A DNA stretch of 64,000 bases from Impatiens glandulifera (GCF_907164915.1 NC_061868.1:42857774-42921773), one strand, 5' to 3'; counted from the stretch's first letter, positions 11,134 to 22,612 are shown. Numbers and translations are program-made. Notes: generated by a model not told the origin, from the sequence alone.

Positions 11134-11623
11134 TAAATCTCTTCATCTAAATCACCATGAAGAAAAACAATTTTGACATCCATTTGCTGAAGATGAAGGT
11201 CTTCTTTCACAACCAAACTCAAAATAGTTCTGATTGTCATCAATTTAACTACTAGAGAGAAGATCTCATTGTAGTCAATAGTTTCTTTCTATTGAAATCC
11301 TTTCACAACCAACCTTGCCTTGTACCTCATGGTTTTATCATGTTCTTCTTTAATTCTGAAGATCCATTTATTGTGAAGTGTTTTCTTTCACTTTGATAGC
11401 TCAATGAGCTCCCAAGTTTGATTCAACGTCAAATATTCCATCACATCTTTCATTGCAGACTCCCACTTAACTGATTCATCAGATTATATTGCTTCCTCAT
11501 AGCATTCAGGTTCACCTCTATCTGTCAACAAGATATAGTTCAGAGATGGAGACCACCTCCCAACTAGTTTTCGATTCCTTGGCGATCTTCTCAATTGTAT
11601 AATCGGTGTTTGCTGATTTACCT

Positions 11624-12634
11624 CTAGGCCACGTTCTCAACGATTTCATCTTCAACAACACATTGTTCTTCTTCGACAACCGGTATATATTCAGCTGGAA
11701 ATTCTCTCAAATCGACTGTACCAGTCTCTTCCAACTTAGAATCACCATCTGATGTATTCCCAACACAATCTTTATAGAGAACCTGTTCATTGAAGATAAC
11801 ATTTCTGCTACGAATTATCTTCCGATTTTGATTATCCCAGAAACGATAACCAAACTCTATATCACCATAACCAATGAAAAAATATTTATTAGACTTTGGA
11901 TTAAGCTTGCTCCTATCACATTCATTAATATGAACATATGATAAACAATCAAACACTTTCAAATAAGAAAGGTTTACCTTTTTATTGTTCCAGACTTCTT
12001 CAGAAATTCTGAATTCAAGAGGAACAGAGGGTCTCCTATTTATCAAATAGACAACAGTATTAATAGCTTCTGCCCAGAAGGTTTTAGGCAGCCCTGCATG
12101 CAATCTCATGCTTCTAGCACGCTCGTTCAATGTTTGATTCATTCGTTCAGCTACTTCATTCTCTTGAGGCGTTCGGGGAACAGTCTTCACCATACTAATC
12201 CCATTCACAGCACAATACTCTTTAAAATATGAATTGATATATTCACCTCTGTTATCGGATCTCAAGCACTTAACTTTCTAATTTGTTTCATTTTCAACCA
12301 AAACCTTCAATTTCGTGAAAATAGCAAATACTTCAGACTTGTGCTTCATAAAATATACCCATACCTTTCTTATCGAATCATCTATAAACGACACGTAGTA
12401 TTGTGATTCGCCAATAGAAGAAACAAGTGCAGGTCCCCACACATCAGTGTGTACCAACTCTAGTCTTTCTTTCTTGAGCTCCTTCCCAATTTTTAAGAAA
12501 CTCACCCGTTTCTTTTTTCCAAGAATGCAGTTTTCACATAACTGATGTTCAACAGACTTCAGTTCTGGAATCTGTCCATTCTTCAAAAAAAAATTCATCC
12601 TTTTTCGCTCATATGGCCTAACCTGCAATGTCAC
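11624..12634 (-). pseudogene. Copia integrase (two open pieces)
   Basis: The piece 12278-12634 holds the zinc-binding end CENCILGKKKRVSF and the start of the catalytic core (ELVHTDVWGP, FIDDSIRK). The piece 11624-12265 holds the rest (MRSDNRGEY; TVPRTPQENEVAERMNQTL). Copia integrases normally read SDNGGE and PQQNGVAER, so two conserved positions are substituted. A stop separates the pieces. Confidence 0.85.
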
Positions 12635-13050
12635 AACTCACTGTTTTTTGAGTCATCAACTACAGCAACAACTGTTTCTCTATAAATTGAAGTCGTGTAT
12701 AACGTTCCAGTTTTATGACCTCGAGCAACAACTATTACTCCTTTAGTCACCTTCCATGCACTATTTCCACAAATAAAATTGTGACCTTCTTCATCAAACT
12801 GTGTAACAGAAATCAAATTGTGCATTAAACCTGGAATGTGTCTCACCTTATTAATCTTCCAAACAGAACCATTTGCCATCTTCAATTTGATGTCCCCCAT
12901 GCCAACAATATCTAATGGCTCATCATCTGCGAGATAAACTTTCCCACGGTTTCCAGCCACATAATTCTCCATTAATTTTTTGTGAGCTGTGGTGTGGAAA
13001 GACGCTCTTGAGTCCAAAACCCATGAATCTGTCGGGCTATCAACAGACAA
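12631..13050 (-). pseudogene. Copia protease region
   Basis: The frame includes SWVLDSRASFHTT near 13000-13025. Copia proteases have D-S-G-A at the catalytic site; here Gly is replaced by Arg, so activity is unlikely. It continues into the pre-integrase segment and overlaps the next open piece by four bases. Confidence 0.8.
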
Positions 13051-13119
13051 AAGTAAAGCATCCGTGATATATTTTATAACAACGTTGGCTGCATCATTTT
13101 TATCATCACCGCTTTTCTT

Positions 13120-13876
13120 CGGTGCTTTACAGTTCCTCTTTAAATGACTATGTTTACCATAATTTCAGCACTCAAATGTTCGTCCAGACTTGAGCTGACT
13201 CCTCATGCTCCTTTACATTGATCTACTCTTACATCGGTTGAAATTTCTATCATTACCTCTACCCCTGTTTTCCACATTCAGAGCTGAATCTTTGAATGCT
13301 TCACCATAATCAATTTTACGAACCTCTTCAGCAAGAATACAATCTCTAACTTCAACAAATTTCAGTTTAGCATTTCCAACTGAATTACTAATTGATGCTC
13401 TCATAGGTTCCCAACTATTTGGTAGAGATGCTAACAAAATCAGGGCACTAACTTCATCCCCAAAATCAATCTCATCAGATAGCAATTGATTCACAATTGT
13501 ATTGAATTCATTCAAATGAGTAGTGACAGAAGTACCATCAATCAATCTTAAGTAAAAGAGTCTTTTCATTAAGTGTACTTTGTTGTTAGTAGATGGTTTT
13601 TCATACATATTAAAAAGAGATTTCATCAGACCCATGGTGGTTTTCTCTCCTTTGCTACATTGTGATCAGCCGTCTTGACTAGCGTTAATCGAACAACTCC
13701 CAAAACTTGTCTATCAAGGAGTTTCTATTCAGCTTCATCCATCTTCTCTGGTTTTCACTCAAAGGAACATGAAGCTTCTTTCCATAAAGATAATCTTCAA
13801 TCTGCATTCTCTAAAAGGCATAATCTGTCCCATCAAATCTTCCAATCTCATGTCCTATACTGTTCTCACTTGCCAT
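13120..13876 (-). pseudogene. Copia gag
   Basis: The ATG at 13874-13876 begins MASENSIGHEIGRFDGTDY and meets TAG where the family has a conserved Trp (F-W-x-M). The central part is open at 13213-13635 and includes the typical LPNSWEPMRASIS-like segment. The CCHC zinc knuckle near 13120-13190 (NYGKHSHLKRNC) has a stop in place of the residue after its first Cys. These losses make gag non-functional. Confidence 0.8.
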
Positions 13877-13905
13877 TATTTACAATGCTCAGATCCAGCC
13901 TAACT

Positions 13906-13917
13906 GCTCTGATACCA
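13906..13917 (-). other. Copia primer-binding site
   Basis: On the minus strand TGGTATCAGAGC lies two bases inside the 5' LTR. It is complementary to the 3' end of initiator methionine tRNA, the standard primer for plant copia elements. Confidence 0.9.
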
Positions 13918-13919
13918 GT

Positions 13920-14295
13920 TGTTATGATTTGTATCTCCCAAATCCGATCAGCTTGATCAGCTTGAAACAATCTGTAAAAATGCAAGAAAGAAGAACACAA
14001 GAAGACACGGATTTATAGTGGTTCACTCAAATTGAGCTACGTCCACTTCAGTCACCACCAGATTTCACTATGAAGAAGAAGAAGGAATACAGAGTTTTTT
14101 GTCTCACACTTTATCTCTAGAATTCTGTCTTCACAATATAAACCCTTAATAATCATATATTTATAGGTTAACATTCAGGTAATAAAACTTAAATAACTCT
14201 TGGTCAGGCCCAAGCCCCCAAACCAAATACAAACCCAATAAACTATAATTAACAATTGTAGAGTTTATTATAAGTGTAGACTTCATAACTCAACA
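13920..14295 (-). repeat. Copia 5' LTR
   Basis: The 376-bp LTR with TG…CA ends is the upstream LTR relative to transcription. It is followed by the primer-binding site on the minus strand and by the CATTA target duplication at 14296-14300. Confidence 0.95.
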
Positions 14296-14300
14296 CATTA

Positions 14301-15015
14301 TCCTTTGTATTTCCTTTAATATTTTCCATGCTAGGCTCCGCATCTGAACCATTCTGAACAATAATTTATATTTGTTCGTTAGACTTACTTTCCTAAACCT
14401 TAAGCCTTGACCCAATCTGTCTTTCACCCATACACATCCCCTTGCCTTATTCTAGTATCCTTCTATTCAATTCCTCCACTTATATCTTCCTGAACTACTT
14501 CTGAATTTTCCTTTCTAGTCTTTTCAACATTATTGTCAGCAGGATTTGGGATACACTCCTAATTATCAGCATTATTGGCTTTTATCTAATGATAATGACC
14601 CGGGTGCAATTCTGACCAGAATGAGTGAATTTATTGCATTTCGCACACCTGCTTGACAACATTTCATATCTGATCATGATCCTGCTTAAGTTTCCTCTTC
14701 TGTCCCGAAGTTTTATACTATCCAGCAAGATACTGTCTGGCTTTATTTCTATGTTGACTCTGGCAAAAGAAGATCACATCTCAATGGCCTTCCAAGAAAG
14801 CTTGCAATATAAGTAAAAACCTTATCATTGCACAAATAAGGAGGAACATTGCAAAAATTAACACAGACTTGCGAAGTTTCAGACGGCCAGCACTGTAGAT
14901 CCAACCCTTCCTCCCATCTATACACTTTAAAGCAGCGATTCGAGATGAACACAAAATCCGTATCAATGACTTCTTTGGTTTGGCCGTTCTCACCAAAAAT
15001 ACATGGATTCGTCAT
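14301..15015 (-). pseudogene. LINE ORF1, N-terminal part (DUF4283 and zinc knuckle)
   Basis: The minus-strand frame from 15015 contains NVPPYLCNDKVFTYIASFLG followed by RPLRCD, matching the DUF4283 nucleic-acid-binding domain of plant LINE ORF1 proteins. The frame closes at 14749. After a frameshift the sequence continues as ARVNIEIKPDSILLD and reaches a CX2CX4HX4C zinc knuckle (CAKCNKFTHSGQNC) near 14605-14650. The protein then runs to the copia insertion and resumes at 9540. It is broken by at least one frameshift and the copia insertion. Confidence 0.65.
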
Positions 15016-15423
15016 ATTAGTCTTGTAAACTTATTGGCTAACGGTTTGCTAAGATTGAAGTCAATTGAGGGAGGCCAGATTTAAAATTTAGGGTAACGAC
15101 CACTGGGAAGGATTTTCACATTGGAAAATGGAAATATATTAAGGAACGGATATAGTAAAAATGAAATAAGAATGAAAATAATAAATTATCTCCATTGTGT
15201 GACTCTTAAGACCCTTTGAAAGTATTTTCACATGAGAGAGTTAACTAGCCGGGAAAAAAAGCCAGAGATGGAAAGGAAAAAATACAAAATAATAGAAGAA
15301 TGTGAAATGTTGAATATAATCGTGAGTTGGTGAAAAGTTAAATGATATTTGGTGAAAGGGTGAAAAAATAAAATAAGTGATAGGTGAAAGATGAGAAAGA
15401 TAGATAAGATAGGTTTGAATTAA

Positions 15424-15642
15424 GAAAAATGATTGGGAGCAAGATTTTTGGGAGCGACTCGTACAGCGAAAGTGACCTTGTTGTTATACGAAAGTGACAT
15501 CGCTGTTATACAAAAGAGACATAGTTGTTATACAAAAGAGACATCGTTGTTATACAAAAGGGACGAGGTCTATTTTGTATAACAGCGAGGTCACTTTCGT
15601 TGTATGAGTCGCTCCCTCAAAGTTATGCTCCTTATCATTCCT
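15424..15642. mobile_element. MULE-type MITE with 10-bp TSD
   Basis: A 219-bp inverted-repeat element whose arms share GGGAGCGACTCGTACA-like sequence and 'gaaagtgacc' with their complement at the right end. It is flanked by a perfect 10-bp direct repeat TTTGAATTAA (15414-15423 and 15643-15652), as expected for Mutator-like elements. The interior has four tandem 22-bp units built on 'gttatacaaaagagacat'. A related element is at about 43238-43610. Confidence 0.8.
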
Positions 15643-15652
15643 TTTGAATTAA

Positions 15653-16150
15653 ATATTGTATAATTAAAATAAATTAATGAATAATATAGATGTGTAATTC
15701 AGTTATATACTTATATTAGTTTAAATAAATTTGATACATATTGTCAAGTTAGTAAGTGTAAATAAAATGTTAAAATATTTTCCATACATGAGTATATTTG
15801 ACACCTCAAGCCAAGCTAATAGACAAATATGATATTATCCCTTTCTTTAAAGGTAAAACTTTTCGTGTCTTGACTTTGTGCAAATATAATTTTGGGAGCA
15901 TTTCTCAATTAGTGTTTGTCGGGTAATGTAAATCTTCTTTCTATTGTTCAAACTTTATCGGATATCTCTGAAACCACTAATGGTATATTTTTTAAATGTT
16001 ACAAAAAAAAAAATGACTATGAAATGAAAAATATATAATAAAAAAAGTTCAACAAAACTAAATTAAATTATTTTTAAAAGGAAGAGATTGGGGGGCTGAA
16101 AGAGATTACAGAAAAGAAACAGATAAGAGAAAGAAAGAAGAGAAACCTAT
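15653..16150. other. Spacer 3' of MADS-2
   Basis: Non-coding AT-rich DNA with no recognised gene or transposon end. It runs into the 3' side of MADS-2. Confidence 0.6.
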
Positions 16151-16174
16151 GCATATATTGGAGAAGACATTCCC

Positions 16175-17026
16175 TTAATGTGAAGAGGGGTCATGTGGGC
16201 CGATGTTGTTGTTATGGTAGTAAGGAAATGGGGACGGGTTGCTCGGGTATGGCATTCCCATGTTGGAATCCATGTATGACATGCCATTTTGCGGGAAATC
16301 AATGGGCAGATGCTGAAATCCCATGCTGGCTGGTTGGAATCCCATGTTGGCAGGTTCAAATCCCATGTTGGGAGGTGGAAACTCCATCATAGGAGGTGGA
16401 TATGTCATGTTAGACCCCATGGAAGAGCCAAACCCTTCATTATTTGGAGGCATGAACTCACCTTGGCTTACAACAATTTGCTTGCTACCACCACCTCCAT
16501 TGCCACCTGCGCCAAATTGAGGAGGAGGAGGGTTGAAAGAGGAGGAGTCCCTCAGACGAACCTCCATCCTCCTCTCAACCTCCATCAGGTTCTGGCTGAT
16601 AACTCTAGCCAGCTCCTTGAAATCTTCCATATTCAGTCTTGACATCGCTGTGTGTGGATCCATCATTGATTGATACATGATTTGTGTCGTCTTGTTATGA
16701 CGGTTTTCTCTTTTTTGTCTTCTCAGTTTCTCTTGCATCTTTTCGAGCCTCTGCATCGTGAAGGTCTCTTGGTTGACCTTTCTTTTTCCTTGATCAACCT
16801 TTGGAAGACTCTGATGCTTAGTGACAAGTCTTCGTACTTCATCCATTGATGGCCACACAAAAGGTTGAGGATCAAAGGCACTATAAATGACGGCACACGC
16901 TTCAATGCCACATAGAGTGGTCAGTTCATCTAGTTTCTTCACAATACCGACTCTTCTCTTCTTGAATGTGGTTTTCCTCACAGTTTTATTGAGAATGTAA
17001 GTAAGCTTAACTTTGTTTCTAGTCAT
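16175..17026 (-). CDS. MADS-2, type I M-gamma MADS-box transcription factor
   Basis: This is an intronless frame of 283 residues starting MTRNKVKLTYILNKTV. The MADS domain (about 1-60) includes TLCGIEACAVIYSAFDPQP and should bind DNA as a dimer in the nucleus. The M-gamma region (about 85-165) is charged, probably coiled-coil, and has F-T-M-Q-R in place of the usual F-T-R-Q-R. A Gly-rich linker follows. The C-terminal tail has about five heptads of the form P-x-N-M-G-F-x and ends GPHDPSSH like its paralogues. AGL80 and PHERES relatives act in central cell or endosperm; that role is inferred from family only. A TATA motif lies at 17107-17120, about 90 bases before the ATG, which is the first ATG and matches the paralogues. 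No lesion is seen, so I take it as functional. Confidence 0.93.
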   Translation of the reverse strand: MTRNKVKLTYILNKTVRKTTFKKRRVGIVKKLDELTTLCGIEACAVIYSAFDPQPFVWPSMDEVRRLVTKHQSLPKVDQGKRKVNQETFTMQRLEKMQEKLRRQKRENRHNKTTQIMYQSMMDPHTAMSRLNMEDFKELARVISQNLMEVERRMEVRLRDSSSFNPPPPQFGAGGNGGGGSKQIVVSQGEFMPPNNEGFGSSMGSNMTYPPPMMEFPPPNMGFEPANMGFQPASMGFQHLPIDFPQNGMSYMDSNMGMPYPSNPSPFPYYHNNNIGPHDPSSH

Positions 17027-17106
17027 GATATTTCTACAAGGGACTGTATTGTATAAGGAAACTCTTCTTTTTTCTCAATGTGTTGGGATTAATGGCTAGA
17101 ACTTTT

Positions 17107-17120
17107 CTTATATAGATTTT
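17107..17120 (-). promoter_or_regulatory. TATA element of MADS-2
   Basis: The complement of 'cttatatagatttt' lies about 80-95 bases before the ATG. The identical word occurs in front of MADS-3 (27944-27957) and MADS-4 (31833-31846). Confidence 0.55.
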
Positions 17121-17209
17121 TTAGAAGAAAAAAATACTTCATAAAAAATTGTTTGAAAGGCTCTCAGTCTAGATAGATTGTAATCAATGTTGTCAACCAA
17201 AACTTTAAA

Positions 17210-17529
17210 AATTAATTTTTTAGATTTTGTAATTAATTAGGTAAAATTTACTACCATAAAACTAATTTTCTTTATTTTGAAAAGATGTAAATTGAATAAC
17301 TAATTATGGTATAGAATCAGCTTTTTTATTTAAAATGTTTCTTTTTTTTGGACTATAATGATAATAACCCACCAACACAATATAATTATTTTAAAATAGT
17401 AATAATCTATCAATTAAATATATTTTACCTATTCTGTCACTACAAACATATATAATTATAGAAGAAAAATAATTTTCCATTTCATTTCGCATTTAAAACG
17501 AAATCTGTATTTTATATTTGCTTTTAATG

Positions 17530-17597
<68 letters not shown>

Positions 17598-18072
17598 GCA
17601 TTAAAAATATAAACAGCTGTACTTTGAATAGTTATTACTGTCAAATGAATTCAATTTTTTTTTTTTTGTAAGATAATGACCCTTATCAAAGCGGGTTAAC
17701 TAAAACTAATAAAATTAATTAATTTAAAATAATTATTGATAAGATTTTGTAAATCTTGAAAAAAATTTACTACCATAAAAGTGATTTTTCTTATTTTATA
17801 TTTTTTTAATTTAATTTATTATTTATTTCTCTAATTTTCAAAAATAGAAAAAAACTTAAATTGATCTGAATGTGTTCCTAAATATTTCTTCTTTTGGGCT
17901 CTAATGGTAATAATCCACGAACACAATAATTTTATTTTTAAATAGTTACTGTATAATTAAATAGATTTTTACCTATTCGGTCACCATAAACATAATTATA
18001 GAAGAAAATTAATTTTCCATTTCATTTAGCATTTAAAACAAAATCTGTGTAAGATATTTGCTTTTAATAAGA

Positions 18073-18169
<97 letters not shown>

Positions 18170-18901
18170 TTAAAAATCTAAAAGCTGTACTTTGATGGGT
18201 TATTACTGTCAAAAAAAAATAATTCAGTTTAGGTTTTTTTTGTTAACCAAAACTAATTCAAAATAATTATTGATAAGATTTCGTAAATTTTGGAAAAGAT
18301 ATATATATATATATATATATATATAATTGCATTAAAAATCTAAAAGCTGTACTTTAATGGGTTATTACTGTCAAAAAAAAAAAAAAAAAAAAAAAAAGAA
18401 TTCAGTTTAGTTTTTTTTTTTTGTTAACCAAAACTAATTCAAAATAATTATTGATAAGATTTCGTAAATTTTGGAAAAGATTTACTACCATAAGATATAT
18501 ATATTTTTTGTTAATTTAAATAATTTTTTTTTTAAATTCTAAAAAAAAAAGTTACATTGATTTACCGTTTCATTCATAATTTTCTAAAATATTTCAAGTC
18601 CACTACAAATACTTTTCAAACTCACCACAATTTCATTTTCTGAATAATCCAAACTCACCACAATTTCATTTTCTGAATAATCCAAACTCACCACAATTTC
18701 ATTTTCTGAATAATCCTAAATATTTTACTTTTGAACTCTCTATAGTAATAACCCACAAACACAGTATTTTTATTTTAAAATAGTTATAGTCCATCAATTA
18801 AATATATTTTTACATACTCTGTTACAGGGCAAATATAATTATAGAAGAAAATTTTCCATATCATTTAGCATTTAAAACAATTTGTGTTTTATATTTACTT
18901 T
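17210..18901 (-). repeat. Amplified MADS-2 upstream repeats with AT microsatellites
   Basis: Three copies of one sequence block (about 17326-17530, 17876-18070 and 18715-18900) share 'aacataattatagaagaaaa', 'catttagcatttaaaac' and 'aaatctgtgt'. The first two are followed by AT tracts (17538-17594, 18075-18167; a third AT tract lies at 18299-18325). Each AT tract is followed by 'gcattaaaaatctaaaagctg'-like sequence and 'ggttattactgtcaaa'. A separate 33-bp unit (aaactcaccacaatttc…) is repeated three times without change at 18618-18716. No coding sequence is present. Confidence 0.7.
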
Positions 18902-19695
18902 GGCTGCGTTTGTTACGAGGTATAATATATAAGGTATAAATTATATATAGGTATAAATGGTAAGGAGGTATAAGAAGGTATAAGTTATATATATTATTAT
19001 TGTTTGGTTGGAAGAATAAGATATAATATAAATTGTATAAGTTTATAATTTGTGTTTCGTAGATAATATAAAATTTAGTAAAAGAATAAAATATTTTTTT
19101 TATTTTTGTTAATTATTTCTTTAATATTATTCCTAGTTAAATTTATTAATATTTTAAATATTTATATTTTATTTTAATTTGTTTAAATATTATATCAAAT
19201 AAATAAATAATAATATAATTATGTTATTATTAAATTTATAATATTATAATATTATATAAAAATAAATAATTATAATTAATACTCATATTTTTATTATTTT
19301 ATACTACTAATTTTAAAATTAACGTTAATTTTTTTTATTAAAAATAAATTAACTTTTTAATTATTAAAATTCTTAAATAATAAAATTTATAAAATAAGTT
19401 TATTTTATAAAAGAAAGTAATATATGTTGAAATTAAAATATTTTATTTATTTATTGATTAAATAAATTTTAATATTAAAAAAAATTAGATAAAAATAACA
19501 ATAAAAAAAATTAAAATTTTAATACTGCCTTGTAACAGGTAGGATGTGTTACTAATTTATACCTCATCCAAGGTATAAGTTATACCATTAGTTTTCCTGT
19601 ACATATAAAATTAATCAAACCAAACACTTTTATAATTTCACTATTAGTATAAGTATACTATCCTAATAGTCTAATACATCCTACCAAACGCCACC
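18902..19695. mobile_element. Tourist-like (PIF/Harbinger-type) non-autonomous element
   Basis: A 794-bp AT-rich insertion begins GGCTGCGTTTGTTACGAGG and ends with the imperfect complement (…CCTACCAAACGCCACC). It is flanked by TTT on each side, a 3-bp duplication. It interrupts 'atatttgcttttaataagagg', which is intact in the paralogous upstream copies, so the borders are supported by comparison. The right border is followed by a 19-bp direct duplication. It has no transposase. The superfamily is inferred from the 3-bp duplication and the GTTTG terminus, and is less certain than the insertion itself. Confidence 0.6.
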
Positions 19696-19775
19696 TTTTA
19701 ATAAGAACGCCACCTTTTAATAAGAGGATATACATAAATGCATTAATAATCTAAACAGTTGTACTTTGAATGTTT

Positions 19776-22135
19776 TGTTTTTTTTAAATCGATTTAACCT
19801 CATTTCATTAAAAATTTCCAAAAACAGAAAAAAAACACGAGTTTAAGAGATCATTCTAGATAGACCTAAAATGATTTTGAAGTCGTATCATTCTAAATAA
19901 AAGCAAAAACGTAAATGAACTAACTGATTACAATGTTTTCGTTTATAATAATTTCAGTAAACAGTAAATTTCAATCCCTGCTGATATTCCAATTCTGTTC
20001 CGTACTTGAAACTTTTCTCCTTGTTCCCGCAAGTGCGCCACAATTCGAGACTATGTCTCTCCATAATTATTCAACACTTCTGCGGGTTCTACCATAGACT
20101 CTCGCATTACGTTCCTGCCAAATTTTGTAAGCTACTGCTCCAAAGTTGCACTTGAATACGTTTCTTGCGAATCTGTTTCTTTTGTCTTTGAGTAGTGTTG
20201 CTTCTTTGATTTCTTTCCATTCCTTCGGGAAACTAATCACCTCCGGGATTTTAGAAAATTTGTCCCAAATTTCCAATGCTATACTACAGCTCCGAAACAA
20301 GTGATCAACAGTTTCTTCACTTCCATTATAGAGAAGACAACTCACGTTCAGGATATTCATATACTTGCTGATACGGTCACGAGTGCTGAGTCTTTCTTAG
20401 AAGGCAAGTCATATGATGAACTGGTATCGAGGATTGATCTTGGTTGACCATACGAGAGGAGTCCATTCTACTTTCTACAAATTTTCTCGGATTACCTCTC
20501 ATATTCTTTTTGAGATCAGCTTCCCATTATCTTCTGCATTCCATTCATGAACGTCGGCTCTATCTCGAAGTTGTATGTTACTGATGTGATCCAGTATCCT
20601 CTATCCTTCTGGATTTTTTCTCAAAAGCGATTCTCAGTCCCCATCTTTTACGTCTCTGATTTTTTCCATTGCGTAGTCCCTTCTGATACGTGTATTTTTG
20701 AACTCTTTTTTATGAATGATTGGCTGGTTTTTAAACCAGTGATCGTGCTAGAATAGAGTGTCTTTTTCGTCCCCTAGCCGAATGTCGTATAGGTTAGCAA
20801 TATCACTTCTCAATTTAAGATATTTGTTAGTTACCAGCTCATAACTTCATTGATTTTACACGTCCAGATACTGGTTTCCTGTTTCATAAATCGCGTGTGT
20901 ACCCATTTGATCCATAATGATTCTTGTTTGCGTTCCAAAGCGCACAGATGCTTGAAGGTTAGAGTCTTGTTCCACTTGACGCAGTTCTTCAGGCCAATGC
21001 CTCCCTCCTCTTTCGATTTACAAAGAACAGTCCATTTGATTTTCTTTCCTCCTCTCCCGCTACTATCCCAAACGAAGTTCCTCATTAGCGTGTCTAGCTC
21101 CTTCATTACCTTCTTCGGAATGACCATCTGTTGCGCCCAATATCCAATTATGCTCATGACTACGGTTTTGATAAGCTCGATTCTCCCTACATAAGAAAGT
21201 TTTTTCGCCGCCGCCCAGTCAGATATCGTGCTTTTTACCTTTTCAATCAGTGGCTTGTAGTGTGAGATCTCGATCTGTTTCACGGTTAACGGAATCCCCA
21301 AATACCTTACGAGAAAGCTTCCTTCTATAATTCTCATGATGTTGAATATGTCCTGCTTTGTTTCGTCCTTCACTCCTCCATAAAATGTCAAACTTTTGCT
21401 TTCATTAATAGTAAGACTTGTAACCTCAGACAAAAAACGTTAGTGAAGCTCTAATGGTTTTAATGGAATCGACATCCGCATGCGCTAGAATGAACAAATC
21501 GTCAGCAAAGCATAAATGGGTTACCTCCTCTATCTCACAGAAAGGGTGAAAGATGTATGAACGATTCTTTCGAAACATTGCGAAGATGCTCTCAAAGATC
21601 GTCGTGATAGCTACGAAAAAGTAAGAAGAGAGGGGGTCCCCTTGCCTTGCCCCGTTTTCACCCTTGAAATAGCATCTATGGACTCCATTAATGCGAACAA
21701 CAAAACAGGATGAAGAAACTCAATGCATAATCCAATCAATAAAAATTATAGAAAAAACATATACAAGTAGAAAATCTCGAATGGTTTACCATCTAACAGA
21801 GTCGAAAGCTTTCTTGATGTCTATTTTCTTGAAAAACTCCAGAACCCCATCAGTAACATCTTTACCCATAACCGATCAATTGTCTTTGAAGAATTTCGCA
21901 TTGAAACCATTTGGACTCGGGCTTTTATTTCCATCAATACTGAACAAAGCTTCTTTAACCTCAATCCTCATGACAACCTTTATTAACTCGCGACTATCCT
22001 CAGCAGAATTTTTTCTATCGATAATCTGATAGAAGGTATTTAGGTGACTTTGATGTTGTTTTCTTGTACCCATTAGTTGCTTATAAAACTCGATAGCCAA
22101 ATCTTGTACACCCAAACATATTCGCCATCATCAAT
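19776..22135 (-). mobile_element. LINE, 5'-truncated, with 15-bp target duplication
   Basis: A non-LTR retrotransposon on the minus strand whose T-rich left end (19777-19787) is the complement of a poly(A) tail. It is flanked by a near-perfect 15-bp repeat, GTACTTTGAATGTTT at 19761-19775 and GTACTTAGAATGTTT at 22136-22150. The insertion split the MADS upstream block, which resumes at 22145. It holds ORF2 only in part, with stops and frameshifts. Confidence 0.85.
20067..22115 (-). pseudogene. LINE ORF2 reverse transcriptase, broken
   Basis: Going downstream on the minus strand: 21876-22115 holds an RT N-terminal block (NKSPSPNGFNAKFFK); the catalytic motif CFADDLFILAHAD reads at about 21478-21524; 20831-21433 holds the thumb region with YLGIPLT and GRIELIKTVV; 20067-20360 holds the zinc-binding C-terminus (zf-RVT), with DHLFRSCSIALEIWDKF and IWQERNARVYGRTRRS. 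The pieces lie in different frames with stops between. The endonuclease domain is absent because of 5' truncation. Confidence 0.85.
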
Positions 22136-22144
22136 GTACTTAGA

Positions 22145-22440
22145 ATGTTTATTACTATAAAAAAAAATGAATTCAATTGTTTTTGTAAGATGATGACATA
22201 ACCAAAACTAATAAAATTAAATAATTCAAAATAATTATTGATAAGATTTTGTAAATCATTGAAAAGATTTACTAACATAAAAAAATTATTCCATTATTAT
22301 TTTTAATTAAAATAAAAAAAGTGCTCTATAGATAAGAAAACTAAAATAAAATTATATACAGTTTTCAAATTAATTACTTATTTTTAATCCTGTGCGGTAA
22401 ATCCGTTTATAAATTTTCAAAAAAATATATTTTTTTTAAT
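22145..22440 (-). other. MADS-2 upstream block, distal remainder
   Basis: It resumes the conserved sequence split by the LINE: 'attactataaaaaaaa…gaattcaatt', 'aactaataaaattaa' and 'gataagattttgtaaatc', each with counterparts upstream of the other MADS loci. It has no gene. Confidence 0.55.
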
Positions 22441-22612
22441 AGGCTCGGTATATAATTCACTGTCATGACTGATCTAGTGCTCTTGTTGCTTGGTTGTTTA
22501 AGGACCAATATATGCACTATGGTCTTAGCAGAGCTCGAGTTTTCTTCACAATTTATAATCTTGAATCCGGTCATCAGCAATTCATAGGGAAAGCGATTAC
22601 CTATTCTGGCAA

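Larger units (their letters stand above)
9541..14295 (-). mobile_element. Ty1-copia LTR retrotransposon (degraded, full structure)
   Basis: This 4,755-bp element is read on the minus strand. It has two LTRs beginning TGTTA and ending CAACA, and a 5-bp target duplication CATTA (9536-9540 and 14296-14300). It also has a primer-binding site next to the right LTR and the copia gene order gag, protease, integrase, reverse transcriptase, RNase H. All coding parts carry stops or lost catalytic residues, so it is not autonomous. It inserted into a LINE ORF1 in the same orientation. Confidence 0.95.

Noticed and set aside
17456..17644. Short frames rich in Ile-Tyr (also 49948-50148)
   Set aside because: They are translations of AT microsatellites and not genes.
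18618..18716. Three identical 33-bp units, at first glance array-like
   Set aside because: The units are directly adjacent without spacers, in a plant nuclear genome; this is a simple tandem repeat and not a CRISPR array.
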